Of a stretch of 64,000 nucleotides of DNA, positions 1-9,792 are shown one piece after another. Made by a program: the position numbers and the translations under genes. The notes beneath the pieces are model-generated. The model saw only the letters and a list, made by a program, of their open reading frames with translations, was not told where the DNA came from and did not search any database. Location: positions 1-64,000 of the forward strand of contig NC_079880.1 of the NCBI RefSeq assembly GCF_029227915.1. Reading direction: 5' to 3'. The DNA comes from Hydractinia symbiolongicarpus. Its lineage: Eukaryota > Cnidaria > Hydrozoa > Anthoathecata > Hydractiniidae. How positions within the stretch are numbered: position 1 is the stretch's first letter; the number at the start of each line of letters is the position of its first letter.

Positions 1-308
1 CAATTTCTTGTCTTCTAAAGAAAGAAAGTATTAGTCTGCTATGTAGTCCATTGAGCAGCTTCAAGGTAATTTTCCAAACAATATAAAACAATGATGGGGA
101 AGATCTTTAGGTTTTGGATCACACATTGATTTGAAAAAATTTCATCAAAAACAATGACTAATAAAAAGAACAAAATAACGAGTTTTGTAACTAACAGAAA
201 TTTTCTCTATTTGCACCAGACAACATTAGAAAAAGCAACACATACCTGTATGAGTTTTGTCTTTAAATGTTTTTAAACTTTTATCAGTTTCTTCAATATG
301 ACCGTTAT
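1..308 (-). CDS. C-terminal exons of the recombinase gene, partial at the left edge
   Basis: Exon 308-246 follows TTGTTTATAG and ends at GTATGTG. It reads DNGHIEETDKSLKTFKDKTHT once joined to the preceding exon's leftover G. A second acceptor with a good pyrimidine tract and a branch-site-like ACTAATAC precedes base 14, from which 14 bases (EDKKL in phase) run off the window. The lysine-rich tail after the catalytic domain fits what I recall of this family. The intervening 231 bases are intron. Bases 309-733 are intron in which I see nothing else. Confidence 0.6.
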
Positions 309-3300
309 CTATAAACAATCAAGTTATAAACACTGAAAGACTTGCTAATCATGAAAAGTCATTCTACATTTTGCTCATCTGCAATCTTTTAATAATTTTT
401 TAATGAAATCAAATTTGGAACACGTATTATTTCGATCATAATAATCGTGAAATAATATTAGCTGATTTGAACATTTGTTAAATACATTATAAGAAAAAAT
501 TAAACAAATAAATGAAATACAGTGGTTAAAACGACAAAAATTTATAAAAAAGGTTTAATAAAACATAACCCGGCAAGTCTTCCATTATATCCTGGTTTCC
601 TAAATCTCAATAAACAAGAAAAAAATTAAATTTACCACTCATGATCTATGATAAAGTTGTTACCTAGAATGCGTGCCACTTCCACAATTTTATTCCATAG
701 AGAAAGGCTCCTCCCTAACAAATAAATACATACCGCTTGCATGGAGATTTATTAATTGTTTTCCAATCTTTGTGACTCCCATTAAAGCTAATGGGGCTTG
801 ATAAATATCTTTATTCATGCTTTCAGAATGACCCATATGGGCGTAGAACAGTTGTCTTTCCTGTTGTGGCAGGTCCAACGCAGCATATAAAGTGCTGACG
901 CGGTGTCTATTAGTGGTTGCATTTATAATTTCCACATTGGTAAGTTCTAGTTTCTTACAGACTTCTTTCAATGCATGCCAGCCAGACACATTTAAAGATG
1001 ACAGCTGTGTGCTGGCAAACACAAAATCATTATTTTTATCGATACCAGCCTTGAATCTAAATTTTGGATCAACTAACCTTTTCATAGCAGAAGTAGTGTC
1101 GTTTGGAAATAAAACAGACACCAAATGATGATTTCCTTTACCCGTCATGTAGGTTATTTTTAGTGAACTCACTAATAGTTTGTCAGCTTCATTCAAACTC
1201 TGAAGACGTTGTTGATCAATCCAGTTATCGCTTTCTGCTTCTAACCAATCTTTTACTAGGAGGCGACTTGTTTCCCCACCACGGCGCCCATTCAATAATG
1301 TTAGTCGTGTGAGTACTAAGTTCCTCAGTTCAACAAAAGAGTGAGCAGTCCATAACTCAAAAACACACAGTAGTTCACCCATTCTCTTGAGAATATGTTG
1401 ATGTATTTTCTCAATGTCGCTTTCCAAAGGCAACTGACATGGTTTTCTTATTTTAACTAGCCTTTTTTTTTCAAGCTCGTATCGTGCAGAGGAAACCATG
1501 CAATCCTCGTTGGCTTTATAGCATACCATAAATTTTTCGATTTCACTGGCCTCCTCTTCGTTAGCTAACATATATTGATGAGCATACAATATTTTTACAC
1601 TTTTGTTGATGATGTAAAAAACATTCTGGCGTAGTCCTGGCTTAAGACTACGATCAACATTCAAAGTAACAGCGTCAATGGCATCAGTAAAACACGTAAA
1701 ATTCTTTCGCACAAACATATCTAACAAATTACCATGATCATGACAAACGCCATTCATCCTCTTAAAAGATTGGTACAGGCTACCTAACACTCGCATATGA
1801 CCCCTAACAGATTTATTCACGGTGGCTGCTTTTTCTTTTTTGACTACAAGCTTTGCAAACAACTTCATTCCAATTCGTAATATCATTTCATCTTTGCGAC
1901 ATATATTTCCTATTATTAAACAAGGCAAATTAAATTTTCAAATATTCATTTTGTGTTTAAAGGTTTAGAAAATTGAAAAAAACATTATTTGCATCAATTT
2001 TAATGTACAGTGGAAGGTTGTACATTGAAATAGATGTTCTTAAACCTTTGGGGGCGTGAATACAAATTAAATAAACCTACATTTTTTTTCTGTCAAACAT
2101 TTGTGAGTATTTATTTTAACGAAATAAACTTAAAACCTTTTGAAAACATAATTTTATGAATTAGGTCAATAATCTAAAAGATCAATTCATATATTTTTTT
2201 TTAAATTAAACTACAACTTTAATTGAACACTTTTTTACTATTTCGCTCATAAAAAACAACAAAAAAATGTTACACTTGATCATATCCAGGATGTAACATG
2301 ATTATGTTCATTAAATAATTATTTGAATGAATTAAGGATTTCTATGAAATACATAAGGACTTTTAATGAATAGTACAAGTATTTTTTAACTCCTTAAATC
2401 CCAGAAGTTTCCTTTGCAATTTTTTATTATTTTTGATTACTGTAGTTATTCGTAATAATTTAATAAAGAACAATGAAAATTTCATGAATTGGTAACAAAT
2501 GTAAAGAACAGGGATGTTATCACCATAAAGCTGTCCTACAAATCAATTGCTAAACTATGAACAAGTATGGAAAAAAGCTCGTAACGTAAATATAAAAATG
2601 ATAACTTACCTACGGGATCATCTCTAAGCTTGGCCAAAATGACTTCCTTGAATTGATCCGACATTTGGAGTGACATTGGAAGGAAGTCCAGTGACAATGG
2701 CAAGCCTGTTGGGACAGCATCTTGTCTTCTCATGCACGTTCTTTTGTGGCTGGCAAAGAAACGCTTAGAGATAAAAGCAGAGCATAAATTACAACGTTGC
2801 AATTCCAAGTATTTCTTTCTTTGACGTTCTCCTTGGAAAATAGGATTTTCTGTGGTAGCTTGCAACTTGTTGTACATTAAAATTCCTTCCCTTTTAATTT
2901 TTTTCCATTCCTAAATTTGCTTCACCTTAGTCATCTTTAGTGCATTTTTCACTCTTTCATTTTCCTTATGACATTTTTTAATGTGTCTGCTCAATTTTGA
3001 AGACATTATAGAACAATAAATGCACATTCTATACGGTTTTTTGTAAGGACTTTTTTTCTGAAATAAAAAGATAAGATGATTCTAGAATTGCTACATAACA
3101 CAAAACATAAAGCCTTGCATCAATAATCCTAAATTTAAATAAAATAGCATTGGAAAGTATTAATCAGTCAGTAGTATATAAGTTTACACAATCTTAAAAT
3201 GCATCGATAATAGTACCTGCAGTTTTTTAGACTCGGCTTCAATTGTTTCCTGTTCACTATCAGTATTCACAATGTCTAAATCCTCATCAATCTCCAAACC

Positions 3301-6300
3301 AGAATCATTTTTCACTGAAACCTGTTTGTGTTAAATAATACTATTGATAATTAAAAATAATAAATTAGGAAGCAACTTGTTGGTAGTTCAAAAGGGCTGA
3401 ACAAATCATTGTAAATTAAATAAGCATCATCACAAAACTCACTTGTTCACAACAGCTGACTTCCCTAATGGTCTGCGTATGTTCAGCAACTTGACACACC
3501 TGCAAAATTTCCAGATATAAAAAAAGCTATGCAAGGATGTATGAAAAGTTATTACAAACATACAATACCTTTGTCGATGCTAGAGTTTCTATTTCTTCAA
3601 GATCAACTTTCATCTAACATTAATAAAGAGTAACTATTAGGTGTATTTAATTATTACTATTGACCGTGGGACCTAATGGAATTGATTTTGGACTTTGACC
3701 TTATAAATGCAGGAGATGAGAAAATTGGACTCCTAGAATTAACATTCTTCTTACTTTGGCATGAATGCTGGAACTACACTACATATTGCTTTAATGAAGT
3801 AATCATTTGGTGGTGCATGCTTTATTACCAAGTCATAACATCAGACAACTGACAAAACAAGTACTTTTAAAATAAATTTTTAAAAAAAATAAAAACAAAA
3901 AAATTGAAATTACATGCCTTCAATGCACAAGGCAAATTAAGCAAGTTTGGGTCAAATCCGAGAAATTAAATTCTCACAAAATGTCAATATTTCATGATTT
4001 TCAACAAAAGTTCTACAAAAATAAGTTTTCAACCAATAAACCATTAAATTGGCGTTAAATGGAAAAGTTACTGAGCACAAAAAAAGATTTGGTTTTATAA
4101 AATCTAATCTTTTAAATTTAATGATTTTCTGAATAAATGAAGAATTTCCTATAATTTTCTCTAATTATAACCAGTGCATCACAATGTAACCTTTGTAAAC
4201 CAAAATTAACTGTCAGGTAATTTTACCATGAAGTTAATTTTTCATTTTTTCACTTCAACAATTCATAATTTTCAACATTTAGGTAAATCGATGACAGTAT
4301 ATTTTAGCAGCAAAAAAAAACATGAAAATTTTATTAACCTGAACTAACATTTGCTGAAAATATACCGGCATTTGTATTAAATTTAAATTAGAAATGCTGC
4401 AATGTAAAAAATATATGAGTAATGATGGAATACATACGAACTTCTCCAATACTTTTGTCTAAAAATAAAATAGCATCAATTTATTACTAAAATTATCACA
4501 CCGTACAACTTTCTAGTGGACTTCAACTACACTGTATTCCAATAAAAAAAATGTGCAATGTCTTTATAGCATAATTATAACGGTAATAGTCTAAGCATTT
4601 CTTATATTAAATCAGGTGCTATCTATATCTCCTCCTCACAATTTAAAATCTTCAAAAACAAAAATGTACATAGGTGAATCTTTATTATATCGCAATAAAG
4701 ATTCACCTACATAGGTGCACCATCCAGATAAACTATCTAACATATTGCCGTAGTGTGGTGTAGTGGTTTTGTCTTTGGCTCCCAACTCTAGGGTCCGGAG
4801 TTCGAATCCCACTCGCTGCCTGGCAGTATGTTAGTGATGAACAAAATAGTTCTTCTTCATTATAACAAAAATGTATATGGGAGAATTCTAACATACCAGT
4901 GTTTCAGTTTTGTCATTTCTAAAAAATAAACATAGAAATATTACAACAAAATTATCTTTAAAGAACTAAATAAGTTACTTTAATTTCGACTAAAAAAGCA
5001 TTGTTTACATCGTTTACAGCAAATCTCATGTGAATGACACCATAAAAACACCAATTTTTCATAGTTTCGTTTGTAATATTTTATCACTTTTTGTAATATT
5101 TGAAAACAATAATTACCTAAAATTAATTTTTAATGGAAAAGTTGTTTCTTCATTACTACCATTCAAAATGGAACACTAAAAAATGAATAGTAAGTTTAAA
5201 ATTTTTAAGTATTATTAGTGGAATTACTGGACCTTCAATACTTACTGTTTCACTGTCAGAACTGCTGAAATCAGGGACAATTTCAATTTCCTGAAACATA
5301 AATATTTATCATCAATACAATTAAAAATTATACTTTAAACGGAATCATGAATTGCATACATACTGGATAAGTAATTTTTACATCATCGTCACTACAATCC
5401 AGCTTGGCAAAATCTATGTCCTTGTAGTAGTCTGCAAATTTATCTCCACCAATGACATTCTTTTTATTTACACCACTGCCAATATTTTCCTGAATCTTTT
5501 TTTTTGATTGGTAAGTACTGTTCTTGTACGTATTTACACCTGATGCAACCACATCTGCACTCTTGTAATTTCGACCTTGGACACTGACAACATCTGCAAT
5601 GATCTCAGCAACTTGTTCTTTATTTTCACAACCTATTTTCATATCCTGTATACCAGCAATATTCGTTTCCTCAACATTCTGTCCATGTAGAGGTTCATCA
5701 CCACAATATCTGTCCCCTTCGTTTGATTCTACTTGTGTATAAACAGTAGGATTATCCACCTTATAACTCACACTACCAGCAACACGATTGACCAAAACTG
5801 CATCTTTGCCTTCACCTACACTTTGATTGTGTAAACTATCAGAATTATTGCCCTTGGGTTCACATACATCAACAAAATCAAGAACCTTGTCATTAGTGAC
5901 ACTTCTATCTATAACACTGACAATATCTGTAATGATTTCAGCAGCAACTTGTTCTTTATTTTCACCAACTATTTCCATATCCTGTATGATAGATGTGTTT
6001 TCAACATTTTCTTTAAGTTGGAGTTTATGAACACAATATTTCTCCCCTCCCATATTTTCTAATTGCATGTAAACAGTAGCACCATTTGTCTGATAACCAC
6101 CATTAAAACCTTTGCATTTAATATTTTCCTCTACTTCCTCCTCTAATTTTTCACACAAATCAACATTCTGACCATTGATAGCAACTGAATCTTTTCCTTC
6201 GCCTACGTTTTTACTATATAAACGAACAGGATCGTTATTCTTGGGTTCATATACATCAACAACATCAATAAACTTTGCATTCACATCATCTTTATCTTTT

Positions 6301-9163
6301 ACACAGGTGTCAGATTTTAGTTCAATACTTCCGTCTTTTTTCCGAACAACTACTTGATCACATTTTTCTTCGTCATTTTCCCCATTATCTAAAACAAATA
6401 GATCAGGTAAGGAGTATTCAAAAGTAAATAACATGTGTATAATACATATATATTGCAGTTCAGGGTGTATGCTACTCAAATTATTCAGAAACTTATATAT
6501 TGTTCAGTTCATGTTTCTAAACTATTTAGTTACAATTCAATATTGCCTCTGGATTTTCCTTTTTTAACCAAGTTGTAATATCTTTGTTTAACCTTTTTCA
6601 TATCATCCCAAAGAAGAATGAGATTAATTTTCCAGATGGACCCTCCTAAATAAATTTAGCCTGCATAAGTTCTATTTGAATTAAATCAGTCAAAACAGTA
6701 TCTACAGAATCCAGAACCTATAGTACAGCATAAAATAGATAAGTGTAAGCAAATTAGGAAAATAATGTTATAATTACTGGAATTAGGCACTTAAAGTGAG
6801 ACCATCCATAAAAATATGTCTGTTTTCTGTAACCGACACATTAAAATATCTTAACAGCTAGGTAGGCGATAATATTTTTTACATAAAAAAAATCAGTATC
6901 ATATTGTCATATTTTTGACATTCTGCGCAAAGCATGTGAAAATCTGCATGACACGTGAAAATAACAAACCTAATAAATCAACCTATAAACCTAATAACAT
7001 AACAAACAAACCAAATCAGAATTTAATTAGATAAAGAGTGTGAATTAAAATATTTACACTGATTATTTCAAATTATATGGATTTGGCATACAATGTGTAT
7101 TTATAAATAATTCATAAACTTTTTGTACTTATAACATTTCACCCAGCCATTTTACCCGAAACAAACACATTTTTAGAGATAGCATGGGAAAGGGTGTTAC
7201 GTAATTGAGAAATTTTCACACATTACAAACCTATCACTTCTGTTTGAAGAATGCAATCATGAATCTAATAAAAATAATTCAATATTTTTAAGATACATGT
7301 AACGTTAAAAACAACATAATTAAAGTATATATCTTACCTTGTCCAGACATTCCTTGACATCTTCCTCTGTTGTTGCACTACCAGAAATGAATTCATCATC
7401 CTAAGTGCAATATTAGCAAAAAATTACTGTACAGTAGAAATAATTTTGTTTTATTTATGGGAGTGATTCTCAAACATTATCTTTGTGTATGTTTCGTCTA
7501 TATGGAGGAGCAAAAGATTGCTTTATTAGCAACATATTTTTTGTTGTATGGTAAAAACATAAATATTGTGCTACAGTTTAACTCTTGTTATTAAATACAA
7601 AAAAATTGAAATCGATAACATATTGGTTAAACAAATCATTTTCAAAAATTGGATAAAATTAAGTCATTTTGACACATATCAGAATTCCAATCTTAAAAAC
7701 TACACAACATAAAATATTTAAATGAAAAAGAGAAAATGAAAATTGTGGATATATAACTGATTATAACTTAAAATTATTCCAAAATAACTTGTACAATAAT
7801 TAGAGCTAATATCGTGGAAGCTTTTCTTCAAAATTAACTTTTTAGTATGGCTAATAACAGGAACCAAAACGTGGACATCATGAAAGATTACAATATTGAT
7901 ACAAAAACATTTTGCCTTAAAAATGTAGATGGCTTACATGTTCAGAATAAATTTTCTTTTTTTGGTTATTCTAAAATCACAAAAAAGGTTTTATTATAAA
8001 CACAAGAATTTTTTGAACAAAAAGTTCAAAATCTATGATTGGATACTCACAATTACATTCCCAGGATCGCACAAAACAAACTGAAAAGAAAGAAAAGAAA
8101 AATAGCAGTTACTCTAGTGAAGAAAAAGAAAAATGTATATATTACAAAAAAACTTACTCCCTGCTTGGTAACAACATCAATATTTGCAAAATATGGTGAA
8201 GCAGTCTCCTTGTTCTAAACATAATAGAAGTAACGGTTGAAGTTCTCAAAAAAAATTTTCGAATATTTTTTTGATATTTTTCAAAAAAGAATCAAAAATA
8301 ATTATTGTTAAGGCAACTCCAATGTTCTACGGGAGAAATCGATAGTAACTTACGGTCGGGTGGCAAAATAAAAATAATTTTATTGAGAATGTATGGTNNN
8401 NNNNNNNNNNNNNNNNNNNNNNNNNNNNNNNNNNNNNNNNNNNNNNNNNNNNNNNNNNNNNNNNNNNNNNNNNNNNNNNNNNNNNNNNNNNNNNNNNNNN
8501 NNNNNNNNNNNNNNNNNNNNNNNNNNNNNNNNNNNNNNNNNNNNNNNNNNNNNNNNNNNNNNNNNNNNNNNNNNNNNNNNNNNNNNNNNNNNNNNNNNNN
8601 NNNNNNNNNNNNNNNNNNNNNNNNNNNNNNNNNNNNNNNNNNNNNNNNNNNNNNNNNNNNNNNNNNNNNNNNNNNNNNNNNNNNNNNNNNNNNNNNNNNN
8701 NNNNNNNNNNNNNNNNNNNNNNNNNNNNNNNNNNNNNNNNNNNNNNNNNNNNNNNNNNNNNNNNNNNNNNNNNNNNNNNNNNNNNNNNNNNNNNNNNNNN
8801 NNNNNNNNNNNNNNNNNNNNNNNNNNNNNNNNNNNNNNNNNNNNNNNNNNNNNNNNNNNNNNNNNNNNNNNNNNNNNNNNNNNNNNNNNNNNNNNNNCCC
8901 TCAACTTTACTAATACAATTTCCAGCATACTCAAGAAGAAATTCACCATGTTGAAATGTTTTTGTAGCAAACACTCCAAAACCTTATAAAAAAAGTTGTA
9001 TCATAATAATGTAAAACAGTTCACACCCTATTTGGAAGCATAATAGATGTATACCTATGTTGTCATTGATGAATAATTTCTGGAAACCACTTTGATCTGC
9101 TTTTTGTTTGCAATAATACTTTGCAATAGAACGTGGGTCTGTCTCACGCTTATTCTGTCGTCT
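1..9163 (-). CDS. Multi-exon SET / zinc-finger / tyrosine-recombinase-like gene (gene model, 3' end outside window)
   Basis: Gene model read on the minus strand. Exons, 5' to 3': 9163-9055, 8982 into the N gap, 8214-8158, 8080-8051, 7400-7338, 7264-7231, 6388-5364, 5290-5246, 5175-5117, 4918-4897, 4458-4438, 3613-3569, 3499-3443, 3321-3217, 3057-2610, 1909-734, 308-246, and 14 off the left edge. Every junction has GT and AG, and from 8214 onward phase is kept across all of them, which is hard to get by chance. Domain order is SET start, acidic linker, Cys/His fingers, tyrosine-recombinase-like domain. From family knowledge a SET domain methylates lysine and the recombinase fold cuts and rejoins DNA; whether this protein does either is unknown. 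The first exon is not identified; a weak 12-base exon ending at 10722 (donor GTAATG) could precede 9163. One in-frame TAG at 2911-2913 breaks the frame, so it may be a nonsense allele, a pseudogene or a sequence error. Confidence 0.8.
734..1909 (-). CDS. Tyrosine-recombinase-like domain exon
   Basis: A 1,176-base exon encoding about 392 residues, starting NICRKDEMILRIG. The residues of a tyrosine recombinase appear in order: Arg in GRRGGE, a lysine in the turn TGKGNHH, Arg-His in TNRHR, His in MGHS, and the nucleophile Tyr in KDIYQAP. The usual first His of the HxxR motif is replaced by Thr, so activity is uncertain. Upstream of these, residues of the same exon would form the helical core-binding half. 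The domain type occurs in Crypton-like DNA transposons and in host genes derived from them. The donor GCG|GTATGT at 733 is chosen over reading on to the stop at 690 because it joins exon 308-246 in phase. Confidence 0.85.
2610..3057 (-). CDS. Zinc-finger exon, with an in-frame TAG
   Basis: This exon enters in phase 0 after TTTATTTCAG and leaves in phase 1 at GTAAGT. It encodes a finger with CIYC followed by HIKKCH, the layout of a short C2H2 module. After a charged spacer there is a second cluster, CNLC followed by HKRTC. I recall fish and cnidarian predicted proteins with the same arrangement of short fingers directly before a recombinase-like domain. The two parts are in one frame, but a TAG codon lies between them at 2911-2913. 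Without that codon the reading is continuous across the exon and joins the next exon as DPVG-NICRKD. An ATG at 2877, downstream of the stop, could start a shorter protein that lacks the SET part and first finger. Confidence 0.75.
2911..2913 (-). other. In-frame stop codon TAG inside the zinc-finger exon
   Basis: The codons around it read ...MTKVKQI-TAG-EWKKIKREG..., in one frame on both sides, so this is a single substitution-type break, not a frameshift. The stop is also the last codon of a 15-base stretch (2925-2911) that starts GTGAAG and ends TTTAG. That could be read as a tiny GT-AG intron of five codons, but such short introns are not known to me in animals. A nonsense allele or a base error is more likely. 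Confidence 0.8.
3217..5290 (-). CDS. Seven small exons, including two micro-exons
   Basis: Exons 5290-5246 (EIEIVPDFSSSDSET), 5175-5117 (CSILNGSNEETTFPLK...), 4918-4897 (22 bases, NDKTETL), 4458-4438 (21 bases, TKVLEKF), 3613-3569 (MKVDLEEIETLASTK), 3499-3443 (VCQVAEHTQTIREVSCCEQ) and 3321-3217 (starts VSVKNDSGLEIDEDLDIV). The 59-base exon leaves two bases that are completed by the 22-base exon; the others are multiples of three. All have recognisable donors (GTAAGT, GTAATT, GTATGT, GTATTG, GTGAGT, GTACTA) and TAG or CAG acceptors. The peptide is acidic linker. The 21- and 22-base exons rest on splice motifs and phase only, so they are the least certain. Confidence 0.6.
3655..3800 (+). repeat. 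Diverged relic of the 372-base satellite inside an intron
   Basis: The intron between exons 4458-4438 and 3613-3569 holds a stretch that lines up with about the first 140 bases of the satellite found from 33600 on. Shared words in order are gaccgtgggacctaat, gattttggact, gaccttataaatg, gagaaaattggactcc, aacattcttctta and ctggaact. The words gattttggact and gaccttataaatg match the rarer monomer variant seen at about 36250 and 41100. Divergence is substantial, so this is an old copy. Similarity fades beyond about 3800. Confidence 0.75.
4655..4882 (+). mobile_element. SINE-like insertion with tRNA-like promoter and adjoining hairpin
   Basis: Bases 4755-4812 carry an A-box-like TGGTGTAGTGG and a B-box-like GAGTTCGAATCC at the spacing of a tRNA gene. 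The T stem and acceptor stem pair poorly, so this is a tRNA-derived element head and not a tRNA. Directly upstream is a perfect hairpin at 4671-4709. The whole is bracketed by similar direct repeats, ACAAAAATGTACATAGG near 4658 and ACAAAAATGTATATGGG near 4866, which could be a decayed target duplication. It lies in an intron of the SET-recombinase gene. Confidence 0.55.
4671..4709. repeat. Perfect 16-base-pair hairpin
   Basis: TAGGTGAATCTTTATT is followed after seven bases (atatcgc) by its exact reverse complement. No T-run terminator follows. It sits at the left edge of the SINE-like insertion and may be part of it or a separate tiny foldback element. Confidence 0.85.
5364..6388 (-). CDS. 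Large acidic linker exon with an internal duplication
   Basis: A 1,025-base exon with acceptor TTTGTTTTAG and donor GTATGTATG. It enters in phase 1 and leaves in phase 0. The encoded segment of about 341 residues is rich in Asp, Glu, Asn and Lys and has no predicted enzymatic motif. It contains two diverged copies of one unit. The first holds DVYEPK, VGEGKDSV, TVYMQLE and IQDMEIVGENKEQVA. The second holds DVCEPK, VGEGKDAV, TVYTQVE and IQDMKIGCENKEQVA. The copies span about 6272-5913 and 5885-5580. This looks like a disordered tether between the SET and recombinase halves; that role is inference. The open frame extends upstream to 6479, but the phase match favours the acceptor at 6388. Confidence 0.78.
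7231..8214 (-). CDS. Four small linker exons of the SET-recombinase gene
   Basis: Exons 8214-8158 (57 bases, NKETASPYFANIDVV...), 8080-8051 (30 bases, FVLCDPGNVI), 7400-7338 (63 bases, DDEFISGSATTEEDV...) and 7264-7231 (34 bases, IHDCILQTEVI). The first three enter and leave in phase 0. The last leaves one base, which pairs with the acceptor at 6388 to restore the frame. Donors read GTAAGT, GTGAGT, GTAAGA and GTTTGT; acceptors are T-rich and end TAG or CAG. The peptide is acidic and has no recognised domain. The introns between hold only AT-rich sequence in which I see nothing else. Confidence 0.7.
8398..8897. other. Assembly gap of 500 N
   Basis: A run of N of exactly 500 bases, the usual placeholder for a gap of unknown size. 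It removes the central and C-terminal SET coding sequence. Reading frames that cross it mean nothing. On its left side, a possible donor (GTAAGT at about 8350, minus strand) could end the last SET exon, but the few codons before it are not recognisable. Confidence 0.98.
8898..9163 (-). CDS. Exons encoding the N-terminal part of a SET domain
   Basis: Exon 9163-9055 (acceptor TTTTTAG, donor GTATAC) encodes a basic stretch and ends KLFINDNIG. It joins in phase 1 to the exon starting at 8982, which reads GFGVFATKTFQHGEFLLEYAG. This matches the opening of SET domains: the GxG turn of the cofactor pocket, then a strand ending in EY.G, as in KMT5A-like lysine methyltransferases. The reading frame runs into the N gap at 8897. 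The NHS and catalytic tyrosine motifs that would show whether the enzyme is active are therefore not visible. Identification as a SET domain is firm in pattern. The KMT5A-like subfamily is a weaker guess. Confidence 0.82.
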
Positions 9164-9386
9164 CTAAAAATAAATACAAAGATGAACAAATAAAAATTGA
9201 AGTAAATGAAAAGTAGAATTTCACCCTTTGGCAGCCAGGTCACTTTTTTATTTTTTTCAAGAAACGTAGATGTACTCTAAAGAATCACAAATAAAATTCC
9301 TTTCATATAGTAAAAAAATAATTTTACTAAATTAAATTTAAATTTTACAAAAATTTGAATAAATTTTATGTTACCTAAAATTATTT
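9164..9386. other. AT-rich sequence without a recognised gene
   Basis: Intron or upstream sequence of the SET gene. I see only A/T-rich runs and no convincing exon. The short open frame on the minus strand starting at 9243 runs through the acceptor at 9164 and is an artefact of reading intron. Confidence 0.5.
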
Positions 9387-9791
9387 AAAGGTTACCTCCC
9401 GCGAAAAATAAAGGTAACTGCATATACAAGTACTTGAAAGGCTGTCTAGGAATTTGAATATTTTTTTAAAAATTCTTGATTGGTTCTTTAGAATTTGGAC
9501 TAAGAAGATTTACTAATTATGCATGATGACAAGCCATAGAGAGTTAAAAATGTTTCCTAGCCATTCACTTTGACGCGTTTTGAACATTTTTACATAAATT
9601 TTAACATTTAGTTATCATAATTATGCTCAATTCATACTCATGGCATCATAATTTTGCATAATTAGCACAACTTTTAAGACAAATATCTCAGAAACGGATA
9701 AAGATTTTTCAAAAAAATAAAAGGATTTCTAGAGAACTTTCAAAAATCTTTCATATGAGCTTAACTTAATTTTTTGCGGGAGGTAACCTTT
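9387..9791. mobile_element. MITE of about 405 bases with 23-base inverted ends
   Basis: The left end starts AAAGGTTACCTCCCGCGAAA, and the right end at 9769-9791 is its reverse complement with one mismatch. There is no coding capacity. No clear target duplication can be read, because the right end abuts the next element by one base (9792). Confidence 0.8.
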
Positions 9792-9792
9792 G

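Noticed and set aside
892-1312. Plus-strand open frames opposite the recombinase exon
   Set aside because: Antisense shadows; the minus-strand frame has recognisable catalytic motifs and fits splice sites.
4744-4822. A functional tRNA gene in the intron
   Set aside because: A- and B-box words are present, but the acceptor and T stems do not pair, so it is treated as a SINE head.
5827-6357. Plus-strand open frames opposite the acidic exon
   Set aside because: Shadows of the minus-strand exon; Ser/Thr/Phe-rich translations are the complement of Glu/Lys/Asn codons.
8305-8989. Open frames of about 200 codons around the gap
   Set aside because: Nearly all residues are undefined because they cross the 500-base N run; only the real exon part from 8982 is kept.
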